NCBI GenBank assembly: GCA_017415105.1
Contig: JAFQJD010000003.1
Location: forward strand, 1-64,000
DNA length: 64,000 bases
DNA from: Clostridia bacterium
GTDB lineage: Bacteria > Bacillota > Clostridia > UBA1381
Direction of reading: 5' to 3'
The position numbers were made by a program, and so were the translations under genes. The notes under the pieces were generated by a model. It was not told the origin of the DNA. It searched no databases and saw only the letters and a program-made list of their open reading frames with translations. Shown piece after piece: positions 9,562-17,808 of the stretch (positions within the stretch are counted from its first letter, which is position 1; each line of letters opens with the position of its first letter).

Positions 9562-10472
9562 GTGTTTTTCTCACTTTTTTTACGTTTTTTTACCCTTATC
9601 CGCAATATCCGCATACCGATTCTCCAAAAGTACCCGTTTTCGATATGTTTGTTTATCTCTGCACCCATAAGAAGTATATAAATACAGAAGAAAAGCCAGA
9701 GCATAAGAAGCATTATTGCAGTAAGGCTTCCGTAGATATACGATACGCCCGGAAAATACGTAATGTATATTGAAATCCAGTACGATGCAAGCAACCAGCC
9801 TATAGCCGTAATTGCCGCACCCCACAGCTGACCTCTGTATTTGTTCTTCTTCTGCGGCAGGAATGTGAACAGTGCCGCAAAGGCAAGTATGAACAGAACA
9901 AAGAATATCAGTGTTCTGAACTTCATTATCAGGTTAAGCAGATAATGTGCAAAAACAAATTCCGCACTCACAAAGTTCATTATTGAGTTACCGAACAGAA
10001 GCACAACTATGCTTGCAACAAGGATTATTATGAGCAGAATATTGTAGAGGAAAGAAAGCAAACGCATTCTTATCCAGCTCTGCTCTTTAGTGGTGCCGTA
10101 AATCTGGTTCAGTCCGCAATATATTGCCATTGTACCCTTTGATGATGACCACAGAAGTGTTATAAATGCTGCGGAAAACATTGCTGTTGACTGGGTACGG
10201 TAAAATACTTCTGACAATATATCCGCAACAAATACAGACAGCTCTTGTGGCAGTATCCTGTCAAGAGTTGATACCATTGACTGCAAATCAACGTCTATAA
10301 CGTATTTCAGACACAGCACAAGAAGCATTATAAACGGCACGGCAGAAAGAACAATGAAGAATGTCGCCTGTGCGGCATATATCCCTACATTGTCCTCAAA
10401 AATATCGTCTATAAATTCTTTTATGAAGCTTGCAAATCTTGCAATACCCTTTTTAGGTTTTGTATCCATCAT
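9558..10472 (-). CDS. YihY/BrkB-family integral membrane protein
   Basis: This 304-residue protein has about six membrane helices starting at residue 27. The family segment AAQATFFIVLSAVPF lies at residues about 33-47. The family was once misnamed RNase BN and its role is unknown. The C-terminus is strongly basic (RIRVKKRKKSEK). The gene stands between the CNNM gene and a galactokinase-like gene, all minus strand. A possible extended -10 (TGATATAAT at about 10496-10504) lies upstream. Confidence 0.9.
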   Translation of the reverse strand: MMDTKPKKGIARFASFIKEFIDDIFEDNVGIYAAQATFFIVLSAVPFIMLLVLCLKYVIDVDLQSMVSTLDRILPQELSVFVADILSEVFYRTQSTAMFSAAFITLLWSSSKGTMAIYCGLNQIYGTTKEQSWIRMRLLSFLYNILLIIILVASIVVLLFGNSIMNFVSAEFVFAHYLLNLIMKFRTLIFFVLFILAFAALFTFLPQKKNKYRGQLWGAAITAIGWLLASYWISIYITYFPGVSYIYGSLTAIMLLMLWLFFCIYILLMGAEINKHIENGYFWRIGMRILRIRVKKRKKSEKNT

Positions 10473-10545
10473 AAAACAACCCTTTCCTTTTTACTATTAT
10501 ATCAGTTATTTTATGATTAGTCCATAGTTTTTTGATTTTTTGTTA

Positions 10546-11382
10546 CTATTTAACAACCGATATTCGTACCGGGTAGCCAAGTGCCCTTTCACATTCCGAT
10601 TTAATTCTTTTAATCGCACTGTCTGTTTTTTGTTTTTTGCAGAAACTTATTACACCATAGTCAGAGATGCGTGTCGCATCAATTCCGTCAACAGCATATG
10701 TTGAGTGAACAACGCTTATAAGCTCCTGTGACGGTGACAAAAGACGTTCTATTGATTTTTGCGACTCGTTAATGGCATCAAACAACACCTCCGTCCGGCA
10801 CTCTTTAAGACCTGCCATCGCCATTCTGATGCGTTCCTTCTCACCCGGATAAAATTCCTTTAATTTTTCCTCGTTGTCTGTAATTTTATTTTTTCTTGCA
10901 CGGATAAGAAGTACGTTATAGTCAATGAGAGGCAATGGTACACTTTTAACCTCGCCATAGCTTTTTACAGCACACCAGCCCTTTTGTGCATATTCATCAC
11001 ATAATGCGACATCTGCATATTCTTTTGCGAGCCTGCCTGCACTCCCCATCCGCATCAGAAGCTTATTTACAGTATAAAGAATCGTCGTTTTTGCTCCCGA
11101 TATATCGGGAATATCTGTTGTGTAAAGCACCTGTGCACCTTTACCACCATCAACGAAGTGTACATCACAGACATTAGTATCCGCATCCATAACCTTTAGT
11201 ACATCACCGTAGCCTCTTCCGTATGCCCTGACACAACAATCAAGCGGGAACATCAGTTTATGCGTATCCGCATCAAGCACAACACACACAATTCCCGTTT
11301 TCTCAAAATACAGTTCCCCTTTCGTTTCACCGTATCTTGTATAAAAATCACTTTTTAAGCTGACTGATTTTTCAGTATACAT
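10546..11382 (-). CDS. Galactokinase-like protein lacking kinase motifs
   Basis: The predicted protein is 278 residues from ATG 11382, which has AGGAGG 9 bases upstream; a longer reading to 11514 has no ribosome site. The second half resembles GalK: a VPLPLIDYNVLLI strand, an R-rich helix, INESQKSIERLL, and a final GVISFCKK...GYPVRISVV unit. The GalK signature GRxEVxGxHTD and the glycine-rich ATP loop are absent. It may be a divergent or non-catalytic GHMP-fold protein. The assignment rests on pattern memory. Confidence 0.5.
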   Translation of the reverse strand: MYTEKSVSLKSDFYTRYGETKGELYFEKTGIVCVVLDADTHKLMFPLDCCVRAYGRGYGDVLKVMDADTNVCDVHFVDGGKGAQVLYTTDIPDISGAKTTILYTVNKLLMRMGSAGRLAKEYADVALCDEYAQKGWCAVKSYGEVKSVPLPLIDYNVLLIRARKNKITDNEEKLKEFYPGEKERIRMAMAGLKECRTEVLFDAINESQKSIERLLSPSQELISVVHSTYAVDGIDATRISDYGVISFCKKQKTDSAIKRIKSECERALGYPVRISVVK

Positions 11383-11436
11383 AAATCTGTTCCTCCTCGT
11401 TTTTTCTATCATCTTTAATTTTAACCAATAAAACTG

Positions 11437-11465
11437 TTGACAATTCGCAAAAAAAATTGTATAAT
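11437..11465 (+). promoter_or_regulatory. Consensus sigma-A promoter of greA
   Basis: TTGACA (11437-11442) and TATAAT (11460-11465) match consensus exactly with 17-base spacing. The start point would be near 11472, about 29 bases before the greA ATG. Confidence 0.9.
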
Positions 11466-11500
11466 AGTCTTTGAGTATAAATTTGAAAGGTAATGATATC

Positions 11501-11998
11501 ATGTCAGAAAACAAGGAAATTATCTTGACAAACGAAGGAAAAGCTAAGCTTGAAGCAGAGCTTTCTCACCTTATAAGCGTGACACGCAAGGAAGTTTCGG
11601 AAAAGATAAAAGAAGCACGTTCATTCGGTGATTTGTCAGAAAATGCTGAGTATGATGCTGCAAAAGACGAACAGGCAGAGGTAGAGGCAAGAATCAGCCA
11701 GCTTGAACATATGCTCAAGAACGCAAAGGTTGTCGAGGTTGAATCAAATGACGTTGTTTCAGTAGGAAAGAAAGTCAAAATTGAATTCTTCGGCGAGCTT
11801 GCAGAGCTTATGGGAATGAAGGGCAAGGCTGAATATTCAATCGTCGGCTCATCAGAAGCAGACCCGGCACAGAATAAGCTTTCATATGAATCCCCCATCG
11901 GTGCAGCTTGTATAAACAAGGCTGTTGGCGATAAGGTATCAGCAGAAACACCGGGCGGAACAGTTGAGTTTAAGATACTCGCTATCAAAAAAGCATAA
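11501..11998 (+). CDS. greA: Transcription elongation factor GreA
   Basis: This 165-residue factor rescues backtracked RNA polymerase. The N-terminal coiled coil carries the acidic tip ([16 protein letters not shown], residues about 43-58) and the C-terminal FKBP-like domain ends [12 protein letters not shown]. The ATG at 11501 has GAAAGG 10 bases upstream and lies downstream of the predicted start point. A TTG at 11471 would sit at the start point itself, so it is rejected. Confidence 0.97.
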   Translation: MSENKEIILTNEGKAKLEAELSHLISVTRKEVSEKIKEARSFGDLSENAEYDAAKDEQAEVEARISQLEHMLKNAKVVEVESNDVVSVGKKVKIEFFGELAELMGMKGKAEYSIVGSSEADPAQNKLSYESPIGAACINKAVGDKVSAETPGGTVEFKILAIKKA

Positions 11999-12020
11999 CT
12001 AAAAAAACATAATTTCAGAA

Positions 12021-12046
12021 GCTGCGTATTTTACGTAGCTTTTTTT
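12021..12046 (+). terminator. greA terminator
   Basis: GCTGCGTA (12021-12028) pairs with TACGTAGC (12032-12039), one mismatch or wobble, and a seven-T run follows. Confidence 0.8.
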
Positions 12047-12071
12047 CATATTATTTTATGAGGTGGTCTTT

Positions 12072-13085
12072 TTGGTTAATGTTTTAATCGTTGCATATTC
12101 TTTAATGGCAGCAATAATCGGTGCAGGCTTTGCATCAGGTCAGGAAATGCTTTTGTATTTTGCCTGCTTCGGCAGATACGGCATAATCGGCATCGTGGTT
12201 ACTGTCGTTTTTTTCGGTATCTTTATTTTTGCTGTACTTAATATATGCCTTAAGAGAAAAATAACAGAGTATGATAAGTTTCTGGATATTTTCAGTTCAC
12301 GAATACACCGTACTGCAGTTAAAGTAATTACGCTTTTGTTTTCATTTGCCGTATACGGTGCAATGCTTTCTGCCGCAGGCGAGATACTCTATGATATTTT
12401 CGGGATACAGAAAGCATTAGGTACACTTTTGTGCACCATAGGTGCTGTTATTCTTTTTACATTTGCTGATGAAGCAGTTTTTACTATGAACGGTATTCTC
12501 GGTATTGCTCTTGTTATAGTCATAACCTTTTGTGTGCTTTATATGCTCTCATACCGTGAGTTTCACGCATTCTCACCACAGTATGTAAAATCCGCAGGAA
12601 ACGGACTTATATATTCGGGATATAATCTTGTTTCACTGATACCGGTCATTGTAGCGCTTTCCAAAAAGCTCAAAAACCGTTCGGATTCTCCGACAGTCGC
12701 AGTTTGTGTGGCAATTATGTCAGCCTTTATAATGTCGCTCATTTTCGGACTTCTTGCAATTTACGCCGGCAAAGTAAATCTTGGCGAACTGCCTATGCTT
12801 ACACTTGCTAAACGTCAAAACCCTGCTTTTGCAACACTTTATGCATCTGTTCTTACTGTTGCTATTATCACAACCCTGATTTCCTCCGGTGGAGGACTTT
12901 GCAATGCACTCAGGATACAGAAAAAACCTCTCAGAATTGCGTTTATGTCAAGTCTTGCTTATCTGCTTTCAGGGCTTGGGTTTTCAAACCTCGTAAACAC
13001 GGCATACAGAGTCTGCGGAATTGCCGGATTTATTGTATGTATTGCTGTAGTTTTTGCTTGTTTTTCAAAGAAAAATATCAAATAA
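12072..13085 (+). CDS. YkvI-type permease-like membrane protein
   Basis: This protein of about 337 residues has roughly ten hydrophobic helices. The first contains AAIIGAGFASGQEML, the signature of the YkvI group related to APC-superfamily transporters. Substrate is unknown. GAGGTGG at 12060-12066 is 5 bases from an in-frame TTG at 12072, while the GTG at 12063 lies inside that ribosome site, so TTG is preferred. It follows greA across a terminator and probably needs its own promoter or readthrough. Confidence 0.8.
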   Translation: MVNVLIVAYSLMAAIIGAGFASGQEMLLYFACFGRYGIIGIVVTVVFFGIFIFAVLNICLKRKITEYDKFLDIFSSRIHRTAVKVITLLFSFAVYGAMLSAAGEILYDIFGIQKALGTLLCTIGAVILFTFADEAVFTMNGILGIALVIVITFCVLYMLSYREFHAFSPQYVKSAGNGLIYSGYNLVSLIPVIVALSKKLKNRSDSPTVAVCVAIMSAFIMSLIFGLLAIYAGKVNLGELPMLTLAKRQNPAFATLYASVLTVAIITTLISSGGGLCNALRIQKKPLRIAFMSSLAYLLSGLGFSNLVNTAYRVCGIAGFIVCIAVVFACFSKKNIK

Positions 13086-13185
13086 AACAATTTATCAAAA
13101 ATATGTTTTTTGATGTATTCAGGCGAAAACTCACGTTTTTTAAAGATATTTTATATTTTTATGCAAAAATCAAGGATTTTTTCAT

Positions 13186-13214
13186 TTGCAAATCAGTCTG
13201 TATTATGGTATCAT
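13186..13214 (+). promoter_or_regulatory. Promoter of the tRNA cluster
   Basis: TTGCAA (13186-13191) and TATCAT (13209-13214), the latter extended by TGG, are spaced by 17 bases and lie 43 bases before tRNA-Pro. Confidence 0.65.
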
Positions 13215-13256
13215 TAGTAAGTCGTTTGACGACAGGTGATGAAACACTTAAACTGA

Positions 13257-13333
13257 CGGGATGTAGCGCAGTTTGGTAGCGCATCTGGTTTGGGACCAGA
13301 GGGCCGCAGGTTCGAATCCTGTCATCCCGACCA
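13257..13333 (+). tRNA. tRNA-Pro (TGG)
   Basis: The acceptor arms CGGGATG and CATCCCG pair fully. The anticodon loop TTTGGGA gives anticodon TGG, the T arm has GGTTCGAATCC, and CCA is encoded. It is first of four tRNA genes. Confidence 0.97.
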
Positions 13334-13344
13334 GAATTGTCTAT

Positions 13345-13420
13345 GGGAGTTTAGCTCAGCTGGGAGAGCATCTGCCTTACAAGCAGAGGGTCACAGGTTC
13401 GAGCCCTGTAACTCCCACCA
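13345..13420 (+). tRNA. tRNA-Val (TAC)
   Basis: The acceptor arms GGGAGTT and AACTCCC pair fully. The anticodon loop CTTACAA gives TAC and CCA is encoded. Confidence 0.97.
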
Positions 13421-13436
13421 TAATTCAACTTAATAT

Positions 13437-13512
13437 GCTGGTGTAGCTCAATTGGCAGAGCAGCTGATTTGTAATCAGCAGGTTGCGGGTTCGAGTCCCA
13501 TCACCAGCTCCA
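13437..13512 (+). tRNA. tRNA-Thr (TGT)
   Basis: The acceptor arms GCTGGTG and CACCAGC pair fully. The anticodon loop TTTGTAA gives TGT, the discriminator is T, and CCA is encoded. Confidence 0.97.
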
Positions 13513-13513
13513 G

Positions 13514-13535
13514 CGGGACAAGTTAACTTGTCCCG
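13514..13535. repeat. Perfect 22-bp palindrome between tRNA-Thr and tRNA-Tyr
   Basis: CGGGACAAGTT is followed directly by its reverse complement. It starts 2 bases after the tRNA-Thr CCA and ends 8 bases before tRNA-Tyr. No T-run follows, so it is more likely a processing hairpin or protein site than a terminator. Confidence 0.75.
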
Positions 13536-13543
13536 TTAAATAA

Positions 13544-13628
13544 GGGAGAGTTCCCGAGTGGCCAAAGGGGACAGACTGTAAATCTGCTGCTTATAGCTTC
13601 GGTGGTTCGAATCCACCCTCTCCCACCA
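13544..13628 (+). tRNA. tRNA-Tyr (GTA)
   Basis: This is a class II tRNA with acceptor arms GGGAGAG and CTCTCCC, anticodon loop CTGTAAA (GTA), a long variable arm and encoded CCA. Its last 10 bases form part of the inverted repeat that follows. Confidence 0.97.
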
Positions 13629-13672
13629 ACAAAAAAGCAAGTCATATGGCTTGCTTTTTTGTTGGTGGGAGA
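13619..13672. terminator. 23-bp inverted repeat / bidirectional terminator containing the tRNA-Tyr 3' end
   Basis: 13619-13641 pairs perfectly with 13650-13672 around an 8-base loop. The inner stem AAAAAAGCAAG/CTTGCTTTTTT is an ordinary bidirectional terminator for the tRNA operon and the convergent glycosylase gene. The outer stem copies the last 10 bases of tRNA-Tyr, including CCA, in reverse. Confidence 0.8.
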
Positions 13673-13673
13673 A

Positions 13674-13789
13674 GATTGCTCATTTGAATCACCCGTTCGA
13701 CAAGTGAGGCACCAAGAGTGCGAACGAAGAGAAGCACGATTGGCATGACGAACTTATGCAGGGAGCACCGCAAGGTGCGAGTCGCAATC
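13674..13789. other. Multi-arm structured intergenic element
   Basis: This otherwise empty stretch folds on paper into a closed multi-branch form. GATTGC (13674-13679) pairs with GCAATC (13784-13789). Inside lie arms 13680-13685/13702-13707, 13718-13721/13734-13737, 13743-13746/13756-13759, and GCACC-GCAA-GGTGC (13765-13778) with a GNRA loop on the plus strand. The end ATCCACCC echoes the tRNA-Tyr T arm. It may be a non-coding RNA, a decayed tRNA-like sequence, or the 3' UTR of the glycosylase gene. Confidence 0.4.
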
Positions 13790-13797
13790 CACCCTTT

Positions 13798-14298
13798 TTA
13801 TAATTTCAGAGCTTCATTGCACTGTACTATTTTATTTTCCCATTCCTCTACAAGCCTATCCAAAGACCATGCTGCATTTGCAGGCGAGGTTGACGGCAAA
13901 CATACCGCTCTCCTGCCAACTGCTTTTTCGATGTATTTCTTATAATATTTTTCTGCTGTTTTTCCGTTTACAAAAATTGCTTTTATGTCAGCACAACCCA
14001 AAATCTCAGTAATATCATTCGCAGTAACATTTTTAATCGAACTGTCCGAACTTCCCTCAATTTCACATGATGCTATAACGTCCCATAATGCAATTCCGTG
14101 TTTTAGCAGAAACTTTTTCTTCTCCTCAATACTGACAGGCATTTTATCTCCAAACACAGCTGAAATAACTTTCCAAAACCGATTTTGCGGGTGTCCGTAG
14201 AAAAACATTTTCTCCCTTGATTTCACAGACGGAAAGCTGCCCAGAATAAGTATATTTGAGTTTTTATCATATAATGGCGGAAACGGATGTAATGTCAT
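13798..14298 (-). CDS. DNA-deoxyinosine glycosylase (UDG superfamily, family 6)
   Basis: This 166-residue protein carries GSFPSVKSREKMFFYGHPQN at residues about 21-40, the active-site region of the hypoxanthine-DNA glycosylase group. The second motif LPSTSPAN lies near residue 134. The family removes deaminated bases, mainly hypoxanthine, to start base excision repair. AGAGGTG precedes the ATG. Its 3' end faces the tRNA cluster. Confidence 0.88.
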   Translation of the reverse strand: MTLHPFPPLYDKNSNILILGSFPSVKSREKMFFYGHPQNRFWKVISAVFGDKMPVSIEEKKKFLLKHGIALWDVIASCEIEGSSDSSIKNVTANDITEILGCADIKAIFVNGKTAEKYYKKYIEKAVGRRAVCLPSTSPANAAWSLDRLVEEWENKIVQCNEALKL

Positions 14299-14367
14299 AT
14301 TAAAACACCTCTTTAGCCTGTTAATATTATTTTCTGTCAGGATAATATATTTAAATGCCGGTTTCCG

Positions 14368-15042
14368 CTATTTTATATCAGCACCACCGAATATGCAAAA
14401 GCCGTTTATAGTAAGAGTTACTTTATCGGTATCCTCAGCCACAATTTCCCGTTTATCACTTATTCCGCCAAAAAGACAGAATGTGTTGTTTTTCACATTA
14501 ACATTTTGCGGCACAATTATATCCGCACCGCCAAAGGCACAGAAAAGGTCAAGCTGACTTCCGTCTTTTATCTTTGCACCTGTGACATTACACTCTGCAC
14601 CACCAAAAACTGCACCGATTTTTGCAACAGTAATTTCTTCATCGGTATAGTCAAATTTTTTAGAGCTGAACGCAGCCATATTTTCACTTTTATCTTTTTC
14701 CTCATAAGTGTTTTCGGTTTGTTTTGACGTGAATGTTGTTTTCACAATCAGCTTTATTCCAAGCATAATGATAATAAGCGGCACAACAGTTTTCCATACC
14801 ATATCGTAATCAAATACATTTTGTGACGCAAGAAGGAGTAATACACCCATTACAAAACCTATGAAATTACTGAACTTTGCCCTGCTTGTAAAAAGCCCGT
14901 TAAGACACGGTATTATAATAAACAAGGTCCACCAGCCATCAAGTGATATTTCAATATCCGCAATGCCAAATGCACCAAGCATATAAATAACACCGCACGC
15001 AACTAAAATTGCTCCCAATACAATTCCTGTTAGTTTTCTCAT
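14368..15042 (-). CDS. LiaF-like envelope-stress membrane protein
   Basis: This protein of about 224 residues has four N-terminal hydrophobic helices (residues about 5-105) and a C-terminal beta-rich domain with three FGGA/FGG-centred repeats (residues about 140-224). The layout matches LiaF/VraT-type proteins with DUF5668 and a cell-wall-active antibiotic response C-terminal domain. LiaF normally restrains the LiaS kinase, but no liaRS is nearby. GAGGTG at 15050-15055 is placed for the ATG at 15042 rather than the GTG at 15051. It starts 10 bases after the SGNH hydrolase stop. Confidence 0.8.
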   Translation of the reverse strand: MRKLTGIVLGAILVACGVIYMLGAFGIADIEISLDGWWTLFIIIPCLNGLFTSRAKFSNFIGFVMGVLLLLASQNVFDYDMVWKTVVPLIIIMLGIKLIVKTTFTSKQTENTYEEKDKSENMAAFSSKKFDYTDEEITVAKIGAVFGGAECNVTGAKIKDGSQLDLFCAFGGADIIVPQNVNVKNNTFCLFGGISDKREIVAEDTDKVTLTINGFCIFGGADIK

Positions 15043-15052
15043 TCTATACACC

Positions 15053-15958
15053 TCATATCGTAAGCCGTATTATATCTTCCATTATACGTTCCTTTTTATC
15101 AAGCATTTCGGGATAGTCACGAAATGCACCTGCGACACCAGTTGTTTTGTCCTCACTGCCCGCATATGACTCTGCTGCAGCTTTTTTCTTTTCGTCAGCT
15201 GTGGCGTAGTTATTCCATTTATCAATAAATATACAGTATTCCACAAAGTTGAACCAACGCAGTTGTTGTTCTTTATCGTATCTTTCCCTGTTCCATTCCT
15301 CAAACTCAAACGGAGTATCATAATCCGGCTCAGATTGCTCGCCAATATCACAAAGGAACGTCTGTGCCATAATATGCTGTCCCTCATCCGTCGGGTGAAC
15401 ACGATCCGCACTTATTATATCACGGTCTTTAAGCATCGGTTGCATAACCTTTTTAAAGTCAACTACCGGACAGTTGTATTTATCTGCAAGCCCTCTTATA
15501 AACTCAATACATCTGTCAATGTCATTCTGTGTATCCTTCTTCTCTACCGGTTTGTCATTCACGTCATCATACGGAGACGGAATACAGATAATCGGCTGTG
15601 CACCAAAATCTATTATCTTCTTAATAACACGTTCATAGCTTTCATTATATATCTCAAAAGCTTTTTCTTTAAGCTCTTCGTCTGTAAGGTTCTTATAAAT
15701 ATCCTTATAAGCATCTCTGTAGTATGTATGCTCAACGTCGTTTACTGCAAATGACACTGTTACATAGTCAGGATTGAACGCCAGACAACGGCTATAAAGG
15801 CATTTTTCTGCCATAGACACTCTTCCGCCCGGAACGCCTATGTTATAGCATTTAACCTTATACTTTTTGCGTAGATTCTGATACACCTCTGCCATCCACA
15901 ATCCGTTAGCGGTGATACTGTCACCTAAAAAACAAATTACATCCTTATCCTTAAACAT
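15053..15958 (-). CDS. SGNH/GDSL-family hydrolase
   Basis: This protein of about 301 residues starts MFKDKDVICFLGDSITANG, with the block I nucleophile Ser in GDSIT (residue about 13). Block III Asn is in FAVNDV and the block V Asp-His dyad is in SADRVHPTDEGQ (residue about 185). Substrates of the family include acetylated sugars and lipids. There is no signal peptide, so it is probably cytosolic. Start ATG 15958 follows AAGGTTG. The longer reading to 16000 would start upstream of the promoter's expected start point and is rejected. Confidence 0.88.
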   Translation of the reverse strand: MFKDKDVICFLGDSITANGLWMAEVYQNLRKKYKVKCYNIGVPGGRVSMAEKCLYSRCLAFNPDYVTVSFAVNDVEHTYYRDAYKDIYKNLTDEELKEKAFEIYNESYERVIKKIIDFGAQPIICIPSPYDDVNDKPVEKKDTQNDIDRCIEFIRGLADKYNCPVVDFKKVMQPMLKDRDIISADRVHPTDEGQHIMAQTFLCDIGEQSEPDYDTPFEFEEWNRERYDKEQQLRWFNFVEYCIFIDKWNNYATADEKKKAAAESYAGSEDKTTGVAGAFRDYPEMLDKKERIMEDIIRLTI

Positions 15959-15988
15959 TAAAATCACAACCTTCCTTTTATTGTTAAA

Positions 15989-16016
15989 ATTATACCACAA
16001 CTGTGAGTTTTGTCAA
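15989..16016 (-). promoter_or_regulatory. Promoter of the SGNH hydrolase-liaF-like pair
   Basis: TTGACA (16011-16016) and TATAAT (15989-15994) with a TGG extension are spaced by 16 bases on the minus strand. Confidence 0.8.
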
Positions 16017-16026
16017 GGTCTATACA

Positions 16027-16058
16027 AAAAAACATTGCACCGGAGTGCAATGTTTTTT
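16027..16058 (-). terminator. Terminator of hydC-hydB-hydA
   Basis: A perfect 14-bp stem (16027-16040 with 16045-16058, loop CGGA) ends in six Ts on either strand and lies 6 bases after the hydA stop. Confidence 0.9.
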
Positions 16059-16064
16059 GATTAT

Positions 16065-17795
16065 TTAATACTTGTCACGCTTTACATATGATGTATGTAA
16101 GAGTCTGTGTGCACGATGCTTACCCGGCTCGTCGAAATACTCCTTGTAGAGCATCTTGACAACGGGGCTCTCGTGTGACTTACGAAGTTCCATCTTCTTA
16201 TCAGCATCATAAAGTGCCTTTGAACGAAGCTTCTTTATGTCTGTGTAGTTAAGAACGCTGTCGCTCTGGATAGGCTGACCGCCGCCGTTGATACAACCGC
16301 CCGGACAAGCCATAACCTCGATAAAGTCATACTTCTTCTTGCCATCCTTAATGCTGTCAAGCAATGTTCTTGCGTTTGCAAGACCTGATACGATAGCAAC
16401 CTTAAGCTCCTTGCCGCCAAGTGTATACTTAGCTTCCTTGATGCCTGCTGCACCACGAACTTCCTTGAAGTCGATTTTTTCGTTCTTGCCGTCAAGAACG
16501 TCTGCAGCTGTTCTTAATGCCGCTTCCATAACACCGCCTGTTGCACCGAAGATTGCACCTGCACCTGATGCGATTTCAAACGGATCGTCAAACCTCTCAT
16601 CATCAAGCTCTGTGAACTTAATACCTGCCGCCTTAATCATCTTTGCAAGCTCACGTGTTGTAAGTGATGCATCAACATCATCAAATGCGAAAGTTCTCTC
16701 TTCTTCCCTTGTACACTCAAATTTCTTTGCTGTACACGGAATGATACTTACTACATACAAGTCCTTCGGGTCTACTTTAATCTTCTGTGCGTAGTATGAC
16801 TTAAGCACTGCACCGAACATCTGCTGCGGTGACTTACACGTTGAAAGGTTCGGGATGAAGTCCGGATAATAATGCTCAACGAACTTTATCCAGCCCGGAC
16901 AACAGCTTGTGAACATCGGCATTGTGTCGTTGTTCTTTATACGCTCAAGAAGCTCTGTTGCTTCTTCCATAATTGTGAGGTCAGCAGTAACGTCCATATT
17001 GAACACACCATCAACGCCAAGACGACGGATAGCAGCTACCATCTTACCCTCAACATTTGAGCCGATAGGCATATCAAAGCTCTCACCCAATGTAGCACGG
17101 ATTGACGGAGCAGTAAATACCATAACCTTCTTGTTCGGGTTGTTTATTGCTTCCCAAACTTCCTCTACATTGCTCTTTTCTGTAAGTGCACCGACCGGAC
17201 ATGCAACTACACACTGTCCACAGCCTACACACGGAGCATCTGCAAGGTCCTTTTCAAATGCACAGCCAACGTGCACATCAAAGCCTCTTGCAATTTCACC
17301 GATTGCACCTATACCCTGTACATGCTTACATACAGCAGTACAGCGACGGCACATAATACACTTATTGTCATCACGTACAATGTAGGGTGATGATGAGTCG
17401 ATTGCATACTCAACCTTGTTCTTACCAAATTTATCCTGGTCTACACCATAGTCATAAGCAAGTGTCTGAAGCTCACAGTTGTTGCTACGCTCACATGAAA
17501 GACACTTCTTGTTATGAGTTGAAAGGATAAGCTCCAATGTTGTTTTACGTGAGTTACGAACTCTTTCAGTATTTGTAAATACCTCCATACCCTCTTCAAC
17601 AGGGTATACGCAAGCTGCAACAAGACCGGGTCTGCCCTTTACTTCAACTACACATACACGGCAAGCACCTATGCAGTTTATATCCTTAAGATAGCAAAGT
17701 GACGGAATCTCAATGTTTACCTCTTTTGCCGCACGGAGAATGGTATAACCCTCCGGCACACTTACGTCCATACCGTTAATTTTTAAATTTACCAT
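16065..17795 (-). CDS. hydA: [FeFe]-hydrogenase catalytic subunit HydA
   Basis: This 576-residue protein makes or uses H2. N-terminal [2Fe-2S] plant-type ferredoxin domain cysteines (CYLKDINCIGACRVC) come first, then a His-Cys3 [4Fe-4S] site (HNKKCLSC...NC) and a two-cluster ferredoxin domain (CIMCRRC, CVGCGQC). The H-cluster motifs are TSCCPGW (L1), IPCTAKKFE (L2, with Ile where Met is usual) and MACPGGCINGGGQP (L3). A small-subunit-like tail ends LLHTSYVKRDKY. With HydB and HydC upstream it should form an electron-bifurcating NADH/ferredoxin-dependent hydrogenase, an inference from the family. Confidence 0.95.
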   Translation of the reverse strand: MVNLKINGMDVSVPEGYTILRAAKEVNIEIPSLCYLKDINCIGACRVCVVEVKGRPGLVAACVYPVEEGMEVFTNTERVRNSRKTTLELILSTHNKKCLSCERSNNCELQTLAYDYGVDQDKFGKNKVEYAIDSSSPYIVRDDNKCIMCRRCTAVCKHVQGIGAIGEIARGFDVHVGCAFEKDLADAPCVGCGQCVVACPVGALTEKSNVEEVWEAINNPNKKVMVFTAPSIRATLGESFDMPIGSNVEGKMVAAIRRLGVDGVFNMDVTADLTIMEEATELLERIKNNDTMPMFTSCCPGWIKFVEHYYPDFIPNLSTCKSPQQMFGAVLKSYYAQKIKVDPKDLYVVSIIPCTAKKFECTREEERTFAFDDVDASLTTRELAKMIKAAGIKFTELDDERFDDPFEIASGAGAIFGATGGVMEAALRTAADVLDGKNEKIDFKEVRGAAGIKEAKYTLGGKELKVAIVSGLANARTLLDSIKDGKKKYDFIEVMACPGGCINGGGQPIQSDSVLNYTDIKKLRSKALYDADKKMELRKSHESPVVKMLYKEYFDEPGKHRAHRLLHTSYVKRDKY

Positions 17796-17808
17796 TATTT
17801 CCGCCTCC

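Noticed and set aside
13619-13800. Prophage or genomic-island attachment site at tRNA-Tyr
   Set aside because: The copied tRNA end is inverted, not direct, and no integrase or foreign genes follow.
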